Position numbers and translations under genes: made by a program. 64,000 nt of DNA from Bin55 sp965205965. GTDB lineage: Bacteria > Pseudomonadota > Gammaproteobacteria > Pseudomonadales > Azotimanducaceae. Below are positions 8,424 through 17,368 of the stretch, in pieces. Numbering within the stretch: position 1 is the stretch's first letter; every line of letters starts with the position of its first letter. Location of the stretch: positions 744,001-808,000 of the forward strand of contig CBDBHT010000007.1 of assembly GCA_965205965.1 (NCBI GenBank). Reading direction: 5' to 3'. The notes beneath the pieces are model-generated. The model was not told where the DNA came from, ran no database searches, and saw only the letters and a list, made by a program, of their open reading frames with translations.

Positions 8424-10134
8424 ATACGATTGGAATTCCTAAGCAGTTCAACCCCGTAGAGATCGTATCCGATACGCGGACACACATCGCAAGTCTGCTA
8501 CCTTTGATAGATGTCTCCGCGTTAAGTACTGGACATTCCTCGTAAAATCGCATGAATTTACTCGTGAGATCGTATAGGTAAGTGCATAAATAATGAGGTT
8601 TTGCTTCTGCGCACACAAGGTCAATAACCTCTTGAAAACGGATGAGCTGGAGTGCTAACGCACGTTCCTCGGCCTCTGAGATTTGGATTTGTTTTCCACG
8701 ATTATCACTCATCTCAATTGAGCCGCGGCTGAATATGCTCTGAAGTCGAGCGTACGCATATTGTAGATAAGGTGCCGTGTTGCCTTCGAACGAAAGCATC
8801 GTATCCCAGTCGAAGACATAATCGTGTAATCGATTCTTCGACAAGTCTGCATATTTGATTGCCCCAATCGCAACGTCGCGAGCAATTGCACGCTGTTCAG
8901 CTGTCGACAAATGTCCGCTCTTCAGCTCGACGATCTTGCGGGCACGTTCTTCACCTTCACCAAGCAAATTCATCAGTGGTATCGAAGAACCATCTCGGGA
9001 CTTGAATGGTTTTCCAGATGAGTCCGTGATCTTTCCGAAAGGATGATGCTCAAGTTTCGTTTTGGGTTTGGTATATCCTACCATTTCGGCTACTGCAAAC
9101 AGAAGTTGAAAGTGCAAGATCTGTCTTGAATCCGTGAAATAAAGTACGCGGTTTGCGGCAAGCTTCTGTGCTCGATAACGAATGGCGGCCATGTCGGTAG
9201 TGTGATAAAGGTACCCCCCGTCCGACTTCCGTACTAGCATTGGTAAGAGATTTCCATCTTTATTTTGGAATCCTTCTACGAATACGCACAGTGCTCCGTC
9301 GGATTCGCTGAGGATACGAGCTGCTTGCAAATCTTCGATGATGCTGGGCAGGTCTTTGCTATACGCACTTTCTCCCCGTATGTCGCCTCGACCGAGAGAT
9401 ATTCCCAATCTTTGATAGAGATTTTGCATGTGATCAATGGAAAGTGACAGTACTTTCCGCCATTTCTTTAAAGTTTCGGGATCACCGCTTTGCAGACGGA
9501 CCACAGCTTGGCGCGCCGCATCGGCAAATTCCGGATCGTTATCGAATCGCTTGCTAGCCTCGACGTAGAACTTTTCCAAACCTTCGAGCTTAGCGATAGT
9601 TGCGAATTCTTGCTCATTGAATAGGGACGAAAGATAGGTAATCAATCGACCGAATGGGGTACCCCAATCGCCGACATGGTTTTGGCGAATCACTTCGTAA
9701 CCAGCAAATTCGAGGGTACGCGACATTGAATCGCCGATTACGGTACTTCGCAAATGACCGACATGGAGTTCTTTGGCTAGATTTGGTGATGAATAGTCGA
9801 CTACGACTCGTAGTCGTTGTTCTGCTGGTTCTATTAAAGCCGGCGACGTCAATAGATCTTCAAGAAACTTGTTACTAAGCGTAATATTGATGAAGCCAGG
9901 CCCTGCAACTTCAAATGTAGACACGGAAGCATTTAGGTCCATGATTCCGATAACTTTTTGTGCAAAGCTACGAGGATTCACACATAGGCGTTTTGCCGTC
10001 TTCATGATGCCGTTTGCTTGGTAGTCGCCAAATTGAGAATGACTTGAGGGGACAACGATGGCATCTGAATCTAACGCTCCCGACGACCTCATCGCCATCG
10101 TTATGTGTTTGTTAAGCCATTTGCGGACGTTAAT
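8413..10134 (-). CDS. argS: Arginyl-tRNA synthetase
   Basis: Class I aminoacyl-tRNA synthetase charging tRNA-Arg. HVGHLRST is the HIGH signature; the N-terminal Add1-type domain (FGDYQANGIMK, VAGPGFINI), FKSRDG in the KMSKS-equivalent position and the DALR anticodon-binding domain (FEGNTAPYLQYAYAR) are all present. The first ATG (10098) would cut off residues that align with the family N-terminus: the codons upstream to 10132 read NVRKWLNKHIT, matching Escherichia NIQALLSEKVR. The frame is closed by the TGA of the upstream gene at 10138-10140, so the only plausible start giving a full protein is ATT at 10134. That codon lies three bases beyond the upstream stop, which would allow translational coupling. 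ATT starts are rare but known for infC. Overlaps the desaturase 3' end by about 11 bp. Confidence 0.93.
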   Translation of the reverse strand: MNVRKWLNKHITMAMRSSGALDSDAIVVPSSHSQFGDYQANGIMKTAKRLCVNPRSFAQKVIGIMDLNASVSTFEVAGPGFINITLSNKFLEDLLTSPALIEPAEQRLRVVVDYSSPNLAKELHVGHLRSTVIGDSMSRTLEFAGYEVIRQNHVGDWGTPFGRLITYLSSLFNEQEFATIAKLEGLEKFYVEASKRFDNDPEFADAARQAVVRLQSGDPETLKKWRKVLSLSIDHMQNLYQRLGISLGRGDIRGESAYSKDLPSIIEDLQAARILSESDGALCVFVEGFQNKDGNLLPMLVRKSDGGYLYHTTDMAAIRYRAQKLAANRVLYFTDSRQILHFQLLFAVAEMVGYTKPKTKLEHHPFGKITDSSGKPFKSRDGSSIPLMNLLGEGEERARKIVELKSGHLSTAEQRAIARDVAIGAIKYADLSKNRLHDYVFDWDTMLSFEGNTAPYLQYAYARLQSIFSRGSIEMSDNRGKQIQISEAEERALALQLIRFQEVIDLVCAEAKPHYLCTYLYDLTSKFMRFYEECPVLNAETSIKGSRLAMCVRVSDTISTGLNCLGIPIVSRM

Positions 10135-10137
10135 AGC

Positions 10138-10596
10138 TCAAGTTTCCTGCTTATGTACGCGCACATCGCGTGCAATTTTCTGACCTCGGACCTCGGCTAC
10201 CTCAAACGTAACGACTTGGCCTGTAGTTAGATGTTGGGGACGTACGTTCGGTCCTAGGCTGCGTTGTTGGACATAGAGGTCGCTTGCATCCTCGCGCGTA
10301 ATGAACCCGTACTGTTTGGCGGTATTAAAAAATTTGATACGGCCAGTTTCGCGTTTGGCTTTTTTATTGTTGTTTGATTTATTATGCCTAGTACGTTTTT
10401 TTCTCCTAGTTTTCGGCTGAGCAATGGTCGAAGACGGGATTCGTATTGCTACTACCGTTGGTAACAATCCACTCACGGCAAAAAACAACATCAGCACTAG
10501 GATATTGTTTTGAAACACCGAAACGTAGAGCGGAGTCAATATCGCTGTAATAAGTAGGGCGGTACCGAATATTGCAATAATGCGATTTACTTGCAT
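10138..10596 (-). CDS. Membrane-anchored cold-shock-domain protein
   Basis: 152 residues in three parts. Residues 1-52 contain two hydrophobic segments (IIAIFGTALLITAIL and ILVLMLFFAVSGLLPTVVAI). About residues 62-83 form a strongly basic linker rich in K, R and N. A single cold-shock domain fills the rest (GRIKFFNTAKQYGFITR, then DLYVQQRSL, ending IARDVRVHK). The RNP1-like YGFI is present; RNP2 is DLYVQQ rather than DVFVH, a weakened form. Cold-shock domains bind single-stranded RNA or DNA. Here the domain is predicted to sit on the cytoplasmic side of the membrane. The gene lies immediately upstream of argS and their ends abut. No named family function is claimed. Confidence 0.75.
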   Translation of the reverse strand: MQVNRIIAIFGTALLITAILTPLYVSVFQNNILVLMLFFAVSGLLPTVVAIRIPSSTIAQPKTRRKKRTRHNKSNNNKKAKRETGRIKFFNTAKQYGFITREDASDLYVQQRSLGPNVRPQHLTTGQVVTFEVAEVRGQKIARDVRVHKQET

Positions 10597-11604
10597 TCAC
10601 ATGCGCCTCTTTCTAGTGGAATATTTAGGCTAAGATACTGGACGGTCAGTTGTTGTAGGACGGCATCGTTGGCTCGCCTTACCTGTGTTCATGGCAACCG
10701 GGTTCTGCGCGGTCGTATAAGCTTATATCTCTCCACCGCCAACTTCGGTTAGCAACTTGGCGAACCGTGTATCCGGATTGAGCTCCGCCGAGATACTCAT
10801 CATCGGCTTTTACTACGCGTTTCCGTTGCGTAGTTCAGATTGTAGCAGGTCATAGTGTTATAAAGCTTGTTCCAGCACTCGCTATATATGGTGTATGTCG
10901 AGTCTCAACTCCTTGACTTGAACCGATCACAAGGCCAGGATGGCTTCTTTGCCGGTTATCATCAGATAGATAAATCGTGGGAACTATCTACCTAAGCACG
11001 GAGAACGGATATTTTCAAATCGTGTGCCAACAGCTGGTAAAACCTAGCTGGGACATTAACAGATGTGATATTGCTTCAGAATAAAGCTTTGGTCAAGTTC
11101 CCCATTTCGACGCAATTATCCCTTCGGCGGTGGTTTATGGCTTTGTTCGGCCACTGCTATGTAGTGTCAAACTATTGTTTCCATATTGCATGTGCTTCTG
11201 GACGATTGTTTATATTATTAAACTATACATGGTGTATCTCAACAAGTATACATATATACAAACTCACATATCTATGAATCTATAATAGACCATGTATGGC
11301 TGTGTATATCTTGGGATTATTTGAAAAAGCTCAATGTGGAACAGTGGTTAGAGTAAGCCATGGGTTGCCACTCGCGCATCAACTATTCTCAAACTGGAGC
11401 GGTTTCCCATGGACAACTTTGCACGGAATATCCTACACTTATTTAATGAAACTCCTTAATAAGTCTACCTTTTGATTCAACCATCTACGTCGGAAAGACC
11501 ACACGCCAGTTCGATTGTGGGAAGTAGTAACGATACACGAGCCGGCGTGTTAGAAGTTGAGGGATGTGTTTACGTGACCTATTCGTGGATGCGATGAAAC
11601 ATAT
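10597..11604. other. About 1 kb without a recognisable gene
   Basis: Between the cold-shock-domain gene and the peptidyl-prolyl isomerase. The longest ATG-started frame (11065-11277 plus, 70 codons) is rich in Y, C and I with no family resemblance. Another open stretch on the plus strand (about 11291-11475) also matches nothing I know. No tRNA cloverleaf, IS end or clear terminator was seen. By analogy with the hda remnant elsewhere in this window it may be a gene eroded beyond recognition, but no piece could be identified. Confidence 0.5.
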
Positions 11605-12144
11605 TCACTTGTCCAGTCTAGAAGCCTGAAGAATGACCACGGGCTCAATTGGGACATCGCGCACGCCATTCAAAGTATGCGTCGGAACTTTAGCAATCGA
11701 GAATACAATGTCCATACCTCGTATAACTCGACCAAATACTGTGTAGCCTGCGTTACTAGGACTACGGTTAAGTGCAGTATTATCAGCAGTATTTATGTAA
11801 AACTGTGCGTTGGCAGAATTGGGATCTGATGTTCGTGCCATTGCAATTGTTCCTGTAAGATTAGAAAGCCCGTTTCCGGCTTCATTGATAATTGTTCTCG
11901 GCCCTTCCTTATAATCCATCTCCATTGTATAACCGCCGGCCTGTATAACAAATCCTTGGATTACCCGGTGAAAGATAAGATTTTCGTAGTATCCATCGTC
12001 TACGAGATTAAGAAAATGATTAACCGTTATTGGTGCTTTTTCATGTTCTAACTCGACATCGAAAGTTCCTAAAGTAGTTTCGAATCGAATCTGTGGCAGT
12101 TTATATTTGTCCTGTACTTCATTCTGATTTTCGTTGTCTGGCAT
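11605..12144 (-). CDS. ppiB: Cyclophilin-type peptidyl-prolyl cis-trans isomerase
   Basis: Catalyses proline isomerisation in folding proteins. The cyclophilin core is clear: FETTLGTFDVELEHEKAP, NHFLNLVDDGYYENLIFHRV (active-site arginine), FVIQAGG, TIAMARTSDPNSANAQFYIN and the closing YTVFGRVIRGMDIV. 179 residues, with a charged extension of about 15 residues before the core and no signal peptide, so a cytoplasmic PpiB-type enzyme is most likely. It sits on the minus strand downstream of pdxJ with a gap of about 90 bases. Confidence 0.9.
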   Translation of the reverse strand: MPDNENQNEVQDKYKLPQIRFETTLGTFDVELEHEKAPITVNHFLNLVDDGYYENLIFHRVIQGFVIQAGGYTMEMDYKEGPRTIINEAGNGLSNLTGTIAMARTSDPNSANAQFYINTADNTALNRSPSNAGYTVFGRVIRGMDIVFSIAKVPTHTLNGVRDVPIEPVVILQASRLDK

Positions 12145-12236
12145 GTTTTTTGCCTTAGGTGAGTGACTAACTTCAATTTTCTAGATAGTGTTGCGGGAAA
12201 ACTCATAGCTGTCTCTACAAACAAACATGAGCTCGT

Positions 12237-13022
12237 TCATACAAATGTGGCTTTGGATATTGCTTGAAGATACTTGTGAACGGTGTTCACTAATCCCATT
12301 TTCAAAGCATCGGCGATCAATGCATGCCCAATCGACACTTCCGCAATACCGCCTATCGAGCAAAATTCCGTGAGATTGTCTAGGTTTAAATCATGTCCGG
12401 CATTTACACCTAACCCTAGCTGTCTCGCAAGATTAGTACATTTTTGGTAGTGCTTGAGCATGGTGCGGGTTTCCGATGAATCTGTGCCATGATTAATTGC
12501 GCACTCTGCATACGGACCTGTGAATAACTCGATTCGATCCGCGCCGGTTTCATGAGCTTTTTGTATCTGCTCAGTATCTGCGTCTAGGAAGATACTAGTA
12601 CGTATTCCCGCGTCTCTGTATCGATTTACATAGGTTGATACCTTTTCAAAAGTCTCGTGATCAACAAGGTCCCAACCGTGATCGGAAGTTAGTTGACTAT
12701 CGCTATCCGGCACGAGGGTGCATTGCTCTGGTTGGGTTTCACTGACTAAGTACGAAAATCCCGGATATCCATTGTTTTGTGTCCCAAGCGAGGGGTTGCC
12801 TTCAATATTGAACTCAACGCCTTCGCGCTTAGCTAATTGCCGTAGCTCAAAGACATCCTCGGGCTTGACGTGTCTCTGATCTGGTCTTGGGTGAACAGTA
12901 AGTCCATGTACGCCCGCCTTGACGATGTACATAGCAAGCTGGCACACATCCGGAATATTTCCGCTTCGCCGCGCGTTGCGGAGAAGAGCGATCTTGTTGA
13001 CGTTTACCGAAAGTGCAGTCAC
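12237..13022 (-). CDS. pdxJ: Pyridoxine 5'-phosphate synthase
   Basis: Condenses 1-deoxy-D-xylulose 5-phosphate with 3-amino-2-oxopropyl phosphate to give pyridoxine 5'-phosphate in the DXP-dependent vitamin B6 route. TIM-barrel protein of 261 residues with the family motifs NVNKIALLRNAR at the N-terminus, HPRPDQRHV (substrate-phosphate and catalytic His region), EFNIEGNPS and GLGVNAGHDLN near the C-terminus. In enterobacteria pdxJ follows recO; here it is separated from it. Its presence predicts that the cell makes or acquires DXP. Confidence 0.93.
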   Translation of the reverse strand: MTALSVNVNKIALLRNARRSGNIPDVCQLAMYIVKAGVHGLTVHPRPDQRHVKPEDVFELRQLAKREGVEFNIEGNPSLGTQNNGYPGFSYLVSETQPEQCTLVPDSDSQLTSDHGWDLVDHETFEKVSTYVNRYRDAGIRTSIFLDADTEQIQKAHETGADRIELFTGPYAECAINHGTDSSETRTMLKHYQKCTNLARQLGLGVNAGHDLNLDNLTEFCSIGGIAEVSIGHALIADALKMGLVNTVHKYLQAISKATFV

Positions 13023-13127
13023 GTAGTTCGTTAACGCCTCTTACGGTAGGGGTCAGGTGCACGTATCGTAGCGGTGTTCTTACGGATTATAAGTACAACT
13101 TGGAATACGTGTTAACCTATGCACAAG

Positions 13128-13721
13128 CTATGTATCTGTGCTTTGATTTTCTGCTGGTGCGGTTTCATTAGGTTTTTTGAAAATGTCGGCGACGGCCCAT
13201 ACACCGCTATATATCAAGTAAGTGGCGGTGAGGCCTACGTAGAGTATCGGAAAAACGAAGGCGGCTAGGAATTTGTACGTGACCCAGACCTCTTCTGAGA
13301 ATTGGTACGCCACAAGCAAGTTCAAGCTACCAGTGATCAAGAGTAAGATAGCCCATAGTACCGTAATATGGGACCACGCACGGTCGGGAAGATTGAGTAC
13401 TCCACCGGTTACAGCTTTGAGCAAGTCCTTTTTTAGTATAAATTTAGAGAGGACCAGTGCAATGCTCATTACCCAAGAGACTATAGTGGGCCTCCATTGA
13501 ATAAAATGCGGATCTTGCAGCCATAACGTAAGCGAGCCGAAAACCAGAGCAAGTATCAAGATGGCAAGAGTTCTTCCAGGAACTTTGCGTTCGATAGCGA
13601 AAATGACAATCGTTTGTAAAACTGCAGCAGCCATGAACACGCCAGTAGCCCAATAAATATCAGTGAAAATGTAAGTAACGGCAAACGCGGCGACGGCGAA
13701 AAATTCAATGTACTGGAGCAA
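13128..13721 (-). CDS. yciB: Inner-membrane-spanning septation protein YciB
   Basis: Small polytopic inner-membrane protein of 197 residues with about five hydrophobic segments, linked in the literature to cell-envelope synthesis and septation. The family hallmark HFIQWRPTIVSWV lies near the middle, and NLPDRAWSHITVLWA follows with the conserved tryptophans. The N-terminus starts directly with a membrane helix (YIEFFAVAAFAVTYIF). It is downstream of ygfZ on the same strand with 27 bases between them. Confidence 0.9.
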   Translation of the reverse strand: MLQYIEFFAVAAFAVTYIFTDIYWATGVFMAAAVLQTIVIFAIERKVPGRTLAILILALVFGSLTLWLQDPHFIQWRPTIVSWVMSIALVLSKFILKKDLLKAVTGGVLNLPDRAWSHITVLWAILLLITGSLNLLVAYQFSEEVWVTYKFLAAFVFPILYVGLTATYLIYSGVWAVADIFKKPNETAPAENQSTDT

Positions 13722-13748
13722 GATTCTGGGCCTTCTATCTAATTTGAG

Positions 13749-14522
13749 TTAGCTTTCTATTGATTCGGCAGGAGAATCTGGTGCATCGGATTCGAGCCAC
13801 AGTACACTTGTTTTCCCGCGAAGTTGTTTTGGCTGCCCCGTTGTGACAACCAAGGCTAGCGAATCATCAAATCCAACGACTATACCCGTCTGTGAATTCT
13901 CGCCCGTAACTTTCTCGCCCATGTATATCGTCTCTCCGCTCCAACCGTAGGTCTGTAGCTGTCGTTTTACCGTTCCTCGATACTCCGTGCGCGCTACAAT
14001 TTCTTGTCCTAAGTAGCACCCTTTCGTAAAGCTTACGGCACCATGCTGCGTGATTCCTAGCATTTGAGGAAGAAAACTTGCACTTGTTGATTCGGTAACT
14101 AGCGGAAATTTCTCTTTCACGAAGAGATGCCATAAGTCGGCTTCAGTACGTTCTCCGAGCTGAAGCCTCCATCGAAATGGCATTAGTGAAATTCCTTCGG
14201 CTATTGCCTGATCCGTAATTCCAGCTTGCATAACTTCTGAATCAAACCGTGACTTGGCAAACAAAAGATATTTCCGTAGATGTTCCCGTGTTTTTTCGAC
14301 GACTGAGTCATGAATCACAAGATGGATGGTTGAGCTTTCTCCATATACCCAGCCATTGGAGACGACCCTGCCAGCGAGGTTTGTTAATGCGGTCGGATAG
14401 GCACAATCGGTTTCTAGTTCGGTCACATCGGTAGTTAGATACCCTTGTATAAACGACGCAGCATCGGAACCGCGAAGGGAAAGAACGGCTAGAAATGGAC
14501 TTAAGTTTGTTTTCGAATACAT
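13749..14522 (-). CDS. ygfZ: Folate-binding Fe-S cluster assembly protein YgfZ
   Basis: Tetrahydrofolate-dependent helper in assembly or repair of Fe-S enzymes, related to the glycine-cleavage T protein. The diagnostic motif K-G-C-Y-x-G-Q-E is present as KGCYLGQEIVARTEYRG at about residues 167-183, with the conserved cysteine. The N-terminal GSDAASFIQGYLTTDV is also typical. 257 residues, shorter than the Escherichia protein (326). The neighbouring sdhE lies divergently about 130 bases away; ygfZ (ygfY/ygfZ) and sdhE are classic neighbours, which supports both calls. nadB nearby and succinate dehydrogenase are flavo- or Fe-S-linked functions. Confidence 0.9.
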   Translation of the reverse strand: MYSKTNLSPFLAVLSLRGSDAASFIQGYLTTDVTELETDCAYPTALTNLAGRVVSNGWVYGESSTIHLVIHDSVVEKTREHLRKYLLFAKSRFDSEVMQAGITDQAIAEGISLMPFRWRLQLGERTEADLWHLFVKEKFPLVTESTSASFLPQMLGITQHGAVSFTKGCYLGQEIVARTEYRGTVKRQLQTYGWSGETIYMGEKVTGENSQTGIVVGFDDSLALVVTTGQPKQLRGKTSVLWLESDAPDSPAESIES

Positions 14523-14652
14523 GCTTTGCAGTGCAATAACTGGTGGTTTGTTATGCCTTTTGCGTTATGGAAGCGTTCTAAATTTCTCTCGTTGAATGCT
14601 GCTGATGTTTTAGATGGTACGATGTTACAACGGTTTAGTATTTCTTTACGGA

Positions 14653-14922
14653 ATGACTACGGAAGATAAGGCACATGCTGGGGCATCTCTTGACCTGAGA
14701 CGCTCTCTCTGGCGTAGCCGTCGCGGAATGCTAGAACTGGATTTGTATTTAGTGCCTTTTGCAACCGATCAAATACAATACATGTCGCTAAAGGAACGCG
14801 AAGAATACGCGGCTCTGCTTGACATGAATGACTGGCAAATTCTTAATTTCCTTACCTCGCCTCAAAGTGCACCTGAATCTGTACGGTGCGTTGTAATGAA
14901 GATTATTGAATTTCGAAAGTGA
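14653..14922 (+). CDS. sdhE: Succinate dehydrogenase flavinylation factor SdhE
   Basis: Small FAD-assembly factor (DUF339/Sdh5 family) that promotes covalent flavin attachment to SdhA and FrdA. The conserved segment RSRRGMLELDLYL contains the RGxxE motif required for function; the rest (YAALLDMNDWQILNFL) matches the family. I start at the ATG at 14653, giving 89 residues, the usual size; an in-frame ATG at 14614 would add 13 residues without family resemblance. Lies between divergent ygfZ and convergent nadB, the usual ygfZ/sdhE neighbourhood. Confidence 0.88.
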   Translation: MTTEDKAHAGASLDLRRSLWRSRRGMLELDLYLVPFATDQIQYMSLKEREEYAALLDMNDWQILNFLTSPQSAPESVRCVVMKIIEFRK

Positions 14923-14955
14923 CTTTGATCAAGCTTGGTAATGATCGTCCTCATT

Positions 14956-16590
14956 TTATTTAGATTTGGAGGGGGTGTGTTTAGCTGAAAGTGCATCGAT
15001 GGAATGGGAGTCCGGCGTCAGAATACTCGGTAAAGCACGCGGGTATTGTTTGGGATAGTCGAGCGTATAGTGCAAGCCCCGACTCTCTCGACGCCAACAC
15101 GCGGCCTGGATCATTAAGTCCGCAACCTGGATCAGATTGCGGAGCTCAATTAAGTCGCTGTTGACTCGATAGTTTGAGTAGTGTTCGTGTACCTCTTGTT
15201 TGAGCAGCTCGATGCGTCTCACGGCGCGCTCTAGCCGTTTATTTGTTCGTACGATGCCCACGTAGTTCCACATAAATCTACGCAGCTCGGTCCAGTTGTG
15301 AGTTAACACAATGTTCTCATCAGAATCCGTCACTTGGCTGGCGTCCCATGATGGAATATTAGGTGTTTGTTGTTGCGTGTCTTGAAGCGATTTCGCAATA
15401 TGCTCGGCTGCCGAATGAGCAAACACAAAACACTCGAGCAGTGAATTACTGGCCAGTCGATTGGCACCATGCAGCCCCGTATATGCAGTTTCACCGACAG
15501 CGTATAGGCCAGGCACATCGGTGCGGCCGTAGCGGTCCGTCAGAACGCCGCCGCACGTGTAGTGAGCAGCAGGCACAACGGGAATTGGCTGTCGTCGAAT
15601 GTCGATACCAAGTTCTAGACATTTCGCAAAGATCGTTGGGAAATGTTTGTTGATAACTCGCTCTGAGAGATGAGTAACGTCCACGTAGACGCAATCACTT
15701 CCTAACCTTTTCATTTCGAAGTCGATTGCACGCGCCACTATGTCTCGAGACGCCAATTCTTGGCGTTCATCGAATCGATGCATAAATCGTTCACCGTTAT
15801 CTAATATGAGGTGGCCGCCTTCCCCGCGGACGGCCTCGGAGATTAAAAATGAGCGAGCATTGGGATGAAAGAGACAAGTCGGGTGGAACTGATTGAACTC
15901 CATATTAGCGACTCTGCATCCAGCTCGCCATGCCATGGCGATACCATCTCCCGTCGAACCATCGGGATTGGTTGTGTAGACGTAGACTTTACTCGCACCG
16001 CCGGTCGCTAAAACAACGTATCTGGATTCGTAAACTTCCACTTCGTCGGTTTTGGAGTTGTATGCATATGCGCCGTAAGCGCGATTGGGCTCTAAGCCGA
16101 GTTTTTTTGCAGTAATCACGTCAATTACAATTCGGTCCGAAATGAAATCTATTTGAGGATGATTGAGAGCTTCCTGAACTAACTTCGACGCGATTGCTTG
16201 TCCAGTTGCATCAGCCGCGTGGAGAACGCGGCGAAAGCTATGACCACCCTCTTGGGTAAGATGAAATCCATTGTCGTACTTATCGAACTCGACACCCAAT
16301 TGAAGTAAGCTGTCTATAACCATGGCTGCGTTTTCTACGGTAAATCGAACGATAGCTGGATCGCAAAGGCCGTCACCTGCCTTTATTGTGTCTGCGACGT
16401 GCGATTCGATAGAGTCGTGCGGGTGAAGCACGGCGGCAACGCCACCCTGTGCACGGTTGGTGGACCCACCATGAATTTGATCTTTAGATAGAATTTGCAC
16501 ATGAATGCTTTCAGCGAGTTGAAGAGCAGTTGCTAAACCGGCTGCGCCGCTACCTAGGACCAGCACGTCCGAAGATCGTCTTTGATTCAT
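14956..16590 (-). CDS. nadB: L-aspartate oxidase
   Basis: FAD enzyme that oxidises L-aspartate to iminoaspartate, first step of de novo NAD synthesis. The N-terminal FAD fold VLVLGSGAAGLATALQLAE is followed by STNRAQGGVAAV, the conserved HxxDTxxAGDGLCD-like region (HVADTIKAGDGLCD), the LATGGASKVY segment and the catalytic-arginine region HYTCGGVLTDRYGRT. The C-terminal helical domain is complete. 544 residues, as in Escherichia. Divergent from rpoE, the same arrangement as in enterobacteria, which supports gammaproteobacterial ancestry. Confidence 0.95.
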   Translation of the reverse strand: MNQRRSSDVLVLGSGAAGLATALQLAESIHVQILSKDQIHGGSTNRAQGGVAAVLHPHDSIESHVADTIKAGDGLCDPAIVRFTVENAAMVIDSLLQLGVEFDKYDNGFHLTQEGGHSFRRVLHAADATGQAIASKLVQEALNHPQIDFISDRIVIDVITAKKLGLEPNRAYGAYAYNSKTDEVEVYESRYVVLATGGASKVYVYTTNPDGSTGDGIAMAWRAGCRVANMEFNQFHPTCLFHPNARSFLISEAVRGEGGHLILDNGERFMHRFDERQELASRDIVARAIDFEMKRLGSDCVYVDVTHLSERVINKHFPTIFAKCLELGIDIRRQPIPVVPAAHYTCGGVLTDRYGRTDVPGLYAVGETAYTGLHGANRLASNSLLECFVFAHSAAEHIAKSLQDTQQQTPNIPSWDASQVTDSDENIVLTHNWTELRRFMWNYVGIVRTNKRLERAVRRIELLKQEVHEHYSNYRVNSDLIELRNLIQVADLMIQAACWRRESRGLHYTLDYPKQYPRALPSILTPDSHSIDALSAKHTPSKSK

Positions 16591-16701
16591 ATTCGTCTGA
16601 ATTGACGGGTAAACTGAAGGAGATAAGCGAGTATATCAAGTGCAACGCGTACGTTACGAAAATAACGACGGATTTAATGAGGCAGCGCAAAGGACATTAA
16701 C

Positions 16702-17283
16702 GTGCTATCCGATACCGATAGAGAGTTAGTAACACGATCTCAGCAAAATGACGCAACGGCGTTTCAACTGCTGTTTGAAAGACACAGATACAAGATTGCT
16801 GGTGTGGTGAGACGATTTGTTAGCCAGCGGGAAGATATAGAAGAAATTGTTCAGGATACTTTCGTGAAAGCGTACCGGGGACTTCCGCATTTCCGGCTGG
16901 AGAGTAAATTTTCAACTTGGCTGTATACAATTGCAGTCAATACTGCAAAAAACCATCTAGCCAAAGTCAGCAGGAAAATCCCGACACAGTCTGCACGGGA
17001 TTGGAACTCCAACGAAAGTATGGATGACGTCGAACCGGTCGAATGGGATGATCCGGAGGGTTTGATGGTGCGCGACGAACTGCAAGCCGAAATATATACA
17101 GCATTCGAAGAGCTACCTGACGATCTTCGGCATGCGTTGACGTTGAGAGAATACGAGGGGCTCAGTTATTCAGATATAGCTGAAATCATGGAATGTCCCG
17201 TTGGAACGGTTAGATCGCGAATACATCGAGCCCGGGAATTTATCTTCCAGCGCATCAATGTTGGAGATGACGATGACTTATGA
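16702..17283 (+). CDS. rpoE: ECF RNA polymerase sigma factor RpoE (AlgU)
   Basis: Extracytoplasmic-function sigma factor that turns on the envelope-stress regulon. Region 2 is at about residues 25-92 (EEIVQDTFVKAYRGL, FSTWLYTIAVNTAKNHL); region 4 with its helix-turn-helix is at about 137-183 (LPDDLRHALTLREYEGLS, then CPVGTVRSRIHRAREF). 193 residues, standard for the RpoE/AlgU group. Start GTG at 16702. Heads the operon with rseA, rseB and rseC and is divergent from nadB. No convincing sigma-E promoter (GGAAC-type -35) was found in the 110-base gap, so autoregulation is not shown. Confidence 0.95.
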   Translation: MLSDTDRELVTRSQQNDATAFQLLFERHRYKIAGVVRRFVSQREDIEEIVQDTFVKAYRGLPHFRLESKFSTWLYTIAVNTAKNHLAKVSRKIPTQSARDWNSNESMDDVEPVEWDDPEGLMVRDELQAEIYTAFEELPDDLRHALTLREYEGLSYSDIAEIMECPVGTVRSRIHRAREFIFQRINVGDDDDL

Positions 17284-17368
17284 ACCTATCACGCGAATCG
17301 GTGTCAACATATAGCGTACCATTCCAAAGCCGCTACTTAGGAAAGATTTATTTCAAGTGATTAAAACT

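Noticed and set aside
11065..11277. 70-codon plus-strand frame in the silent region
   Set aside because: Low-complexity, Y/C/I-rich, no ribosome site and no resemblance to a family; expected by chance in AT-rich DNA.
11350..11415. Inverted CCATGGG/CCCATGG motifs, considered as a tRNA or hairpin element
   Set aside because: No acceptor-stem pairing, T-loop GTTCGA or anticodon arm; spacing does not fit a tRNA.
16591..16701. Search for a sigma-E promoter controlling rpoE
   Set aside because: No GGAAC-type -35 with a TCTGA-like -10 at proper spacing was found.
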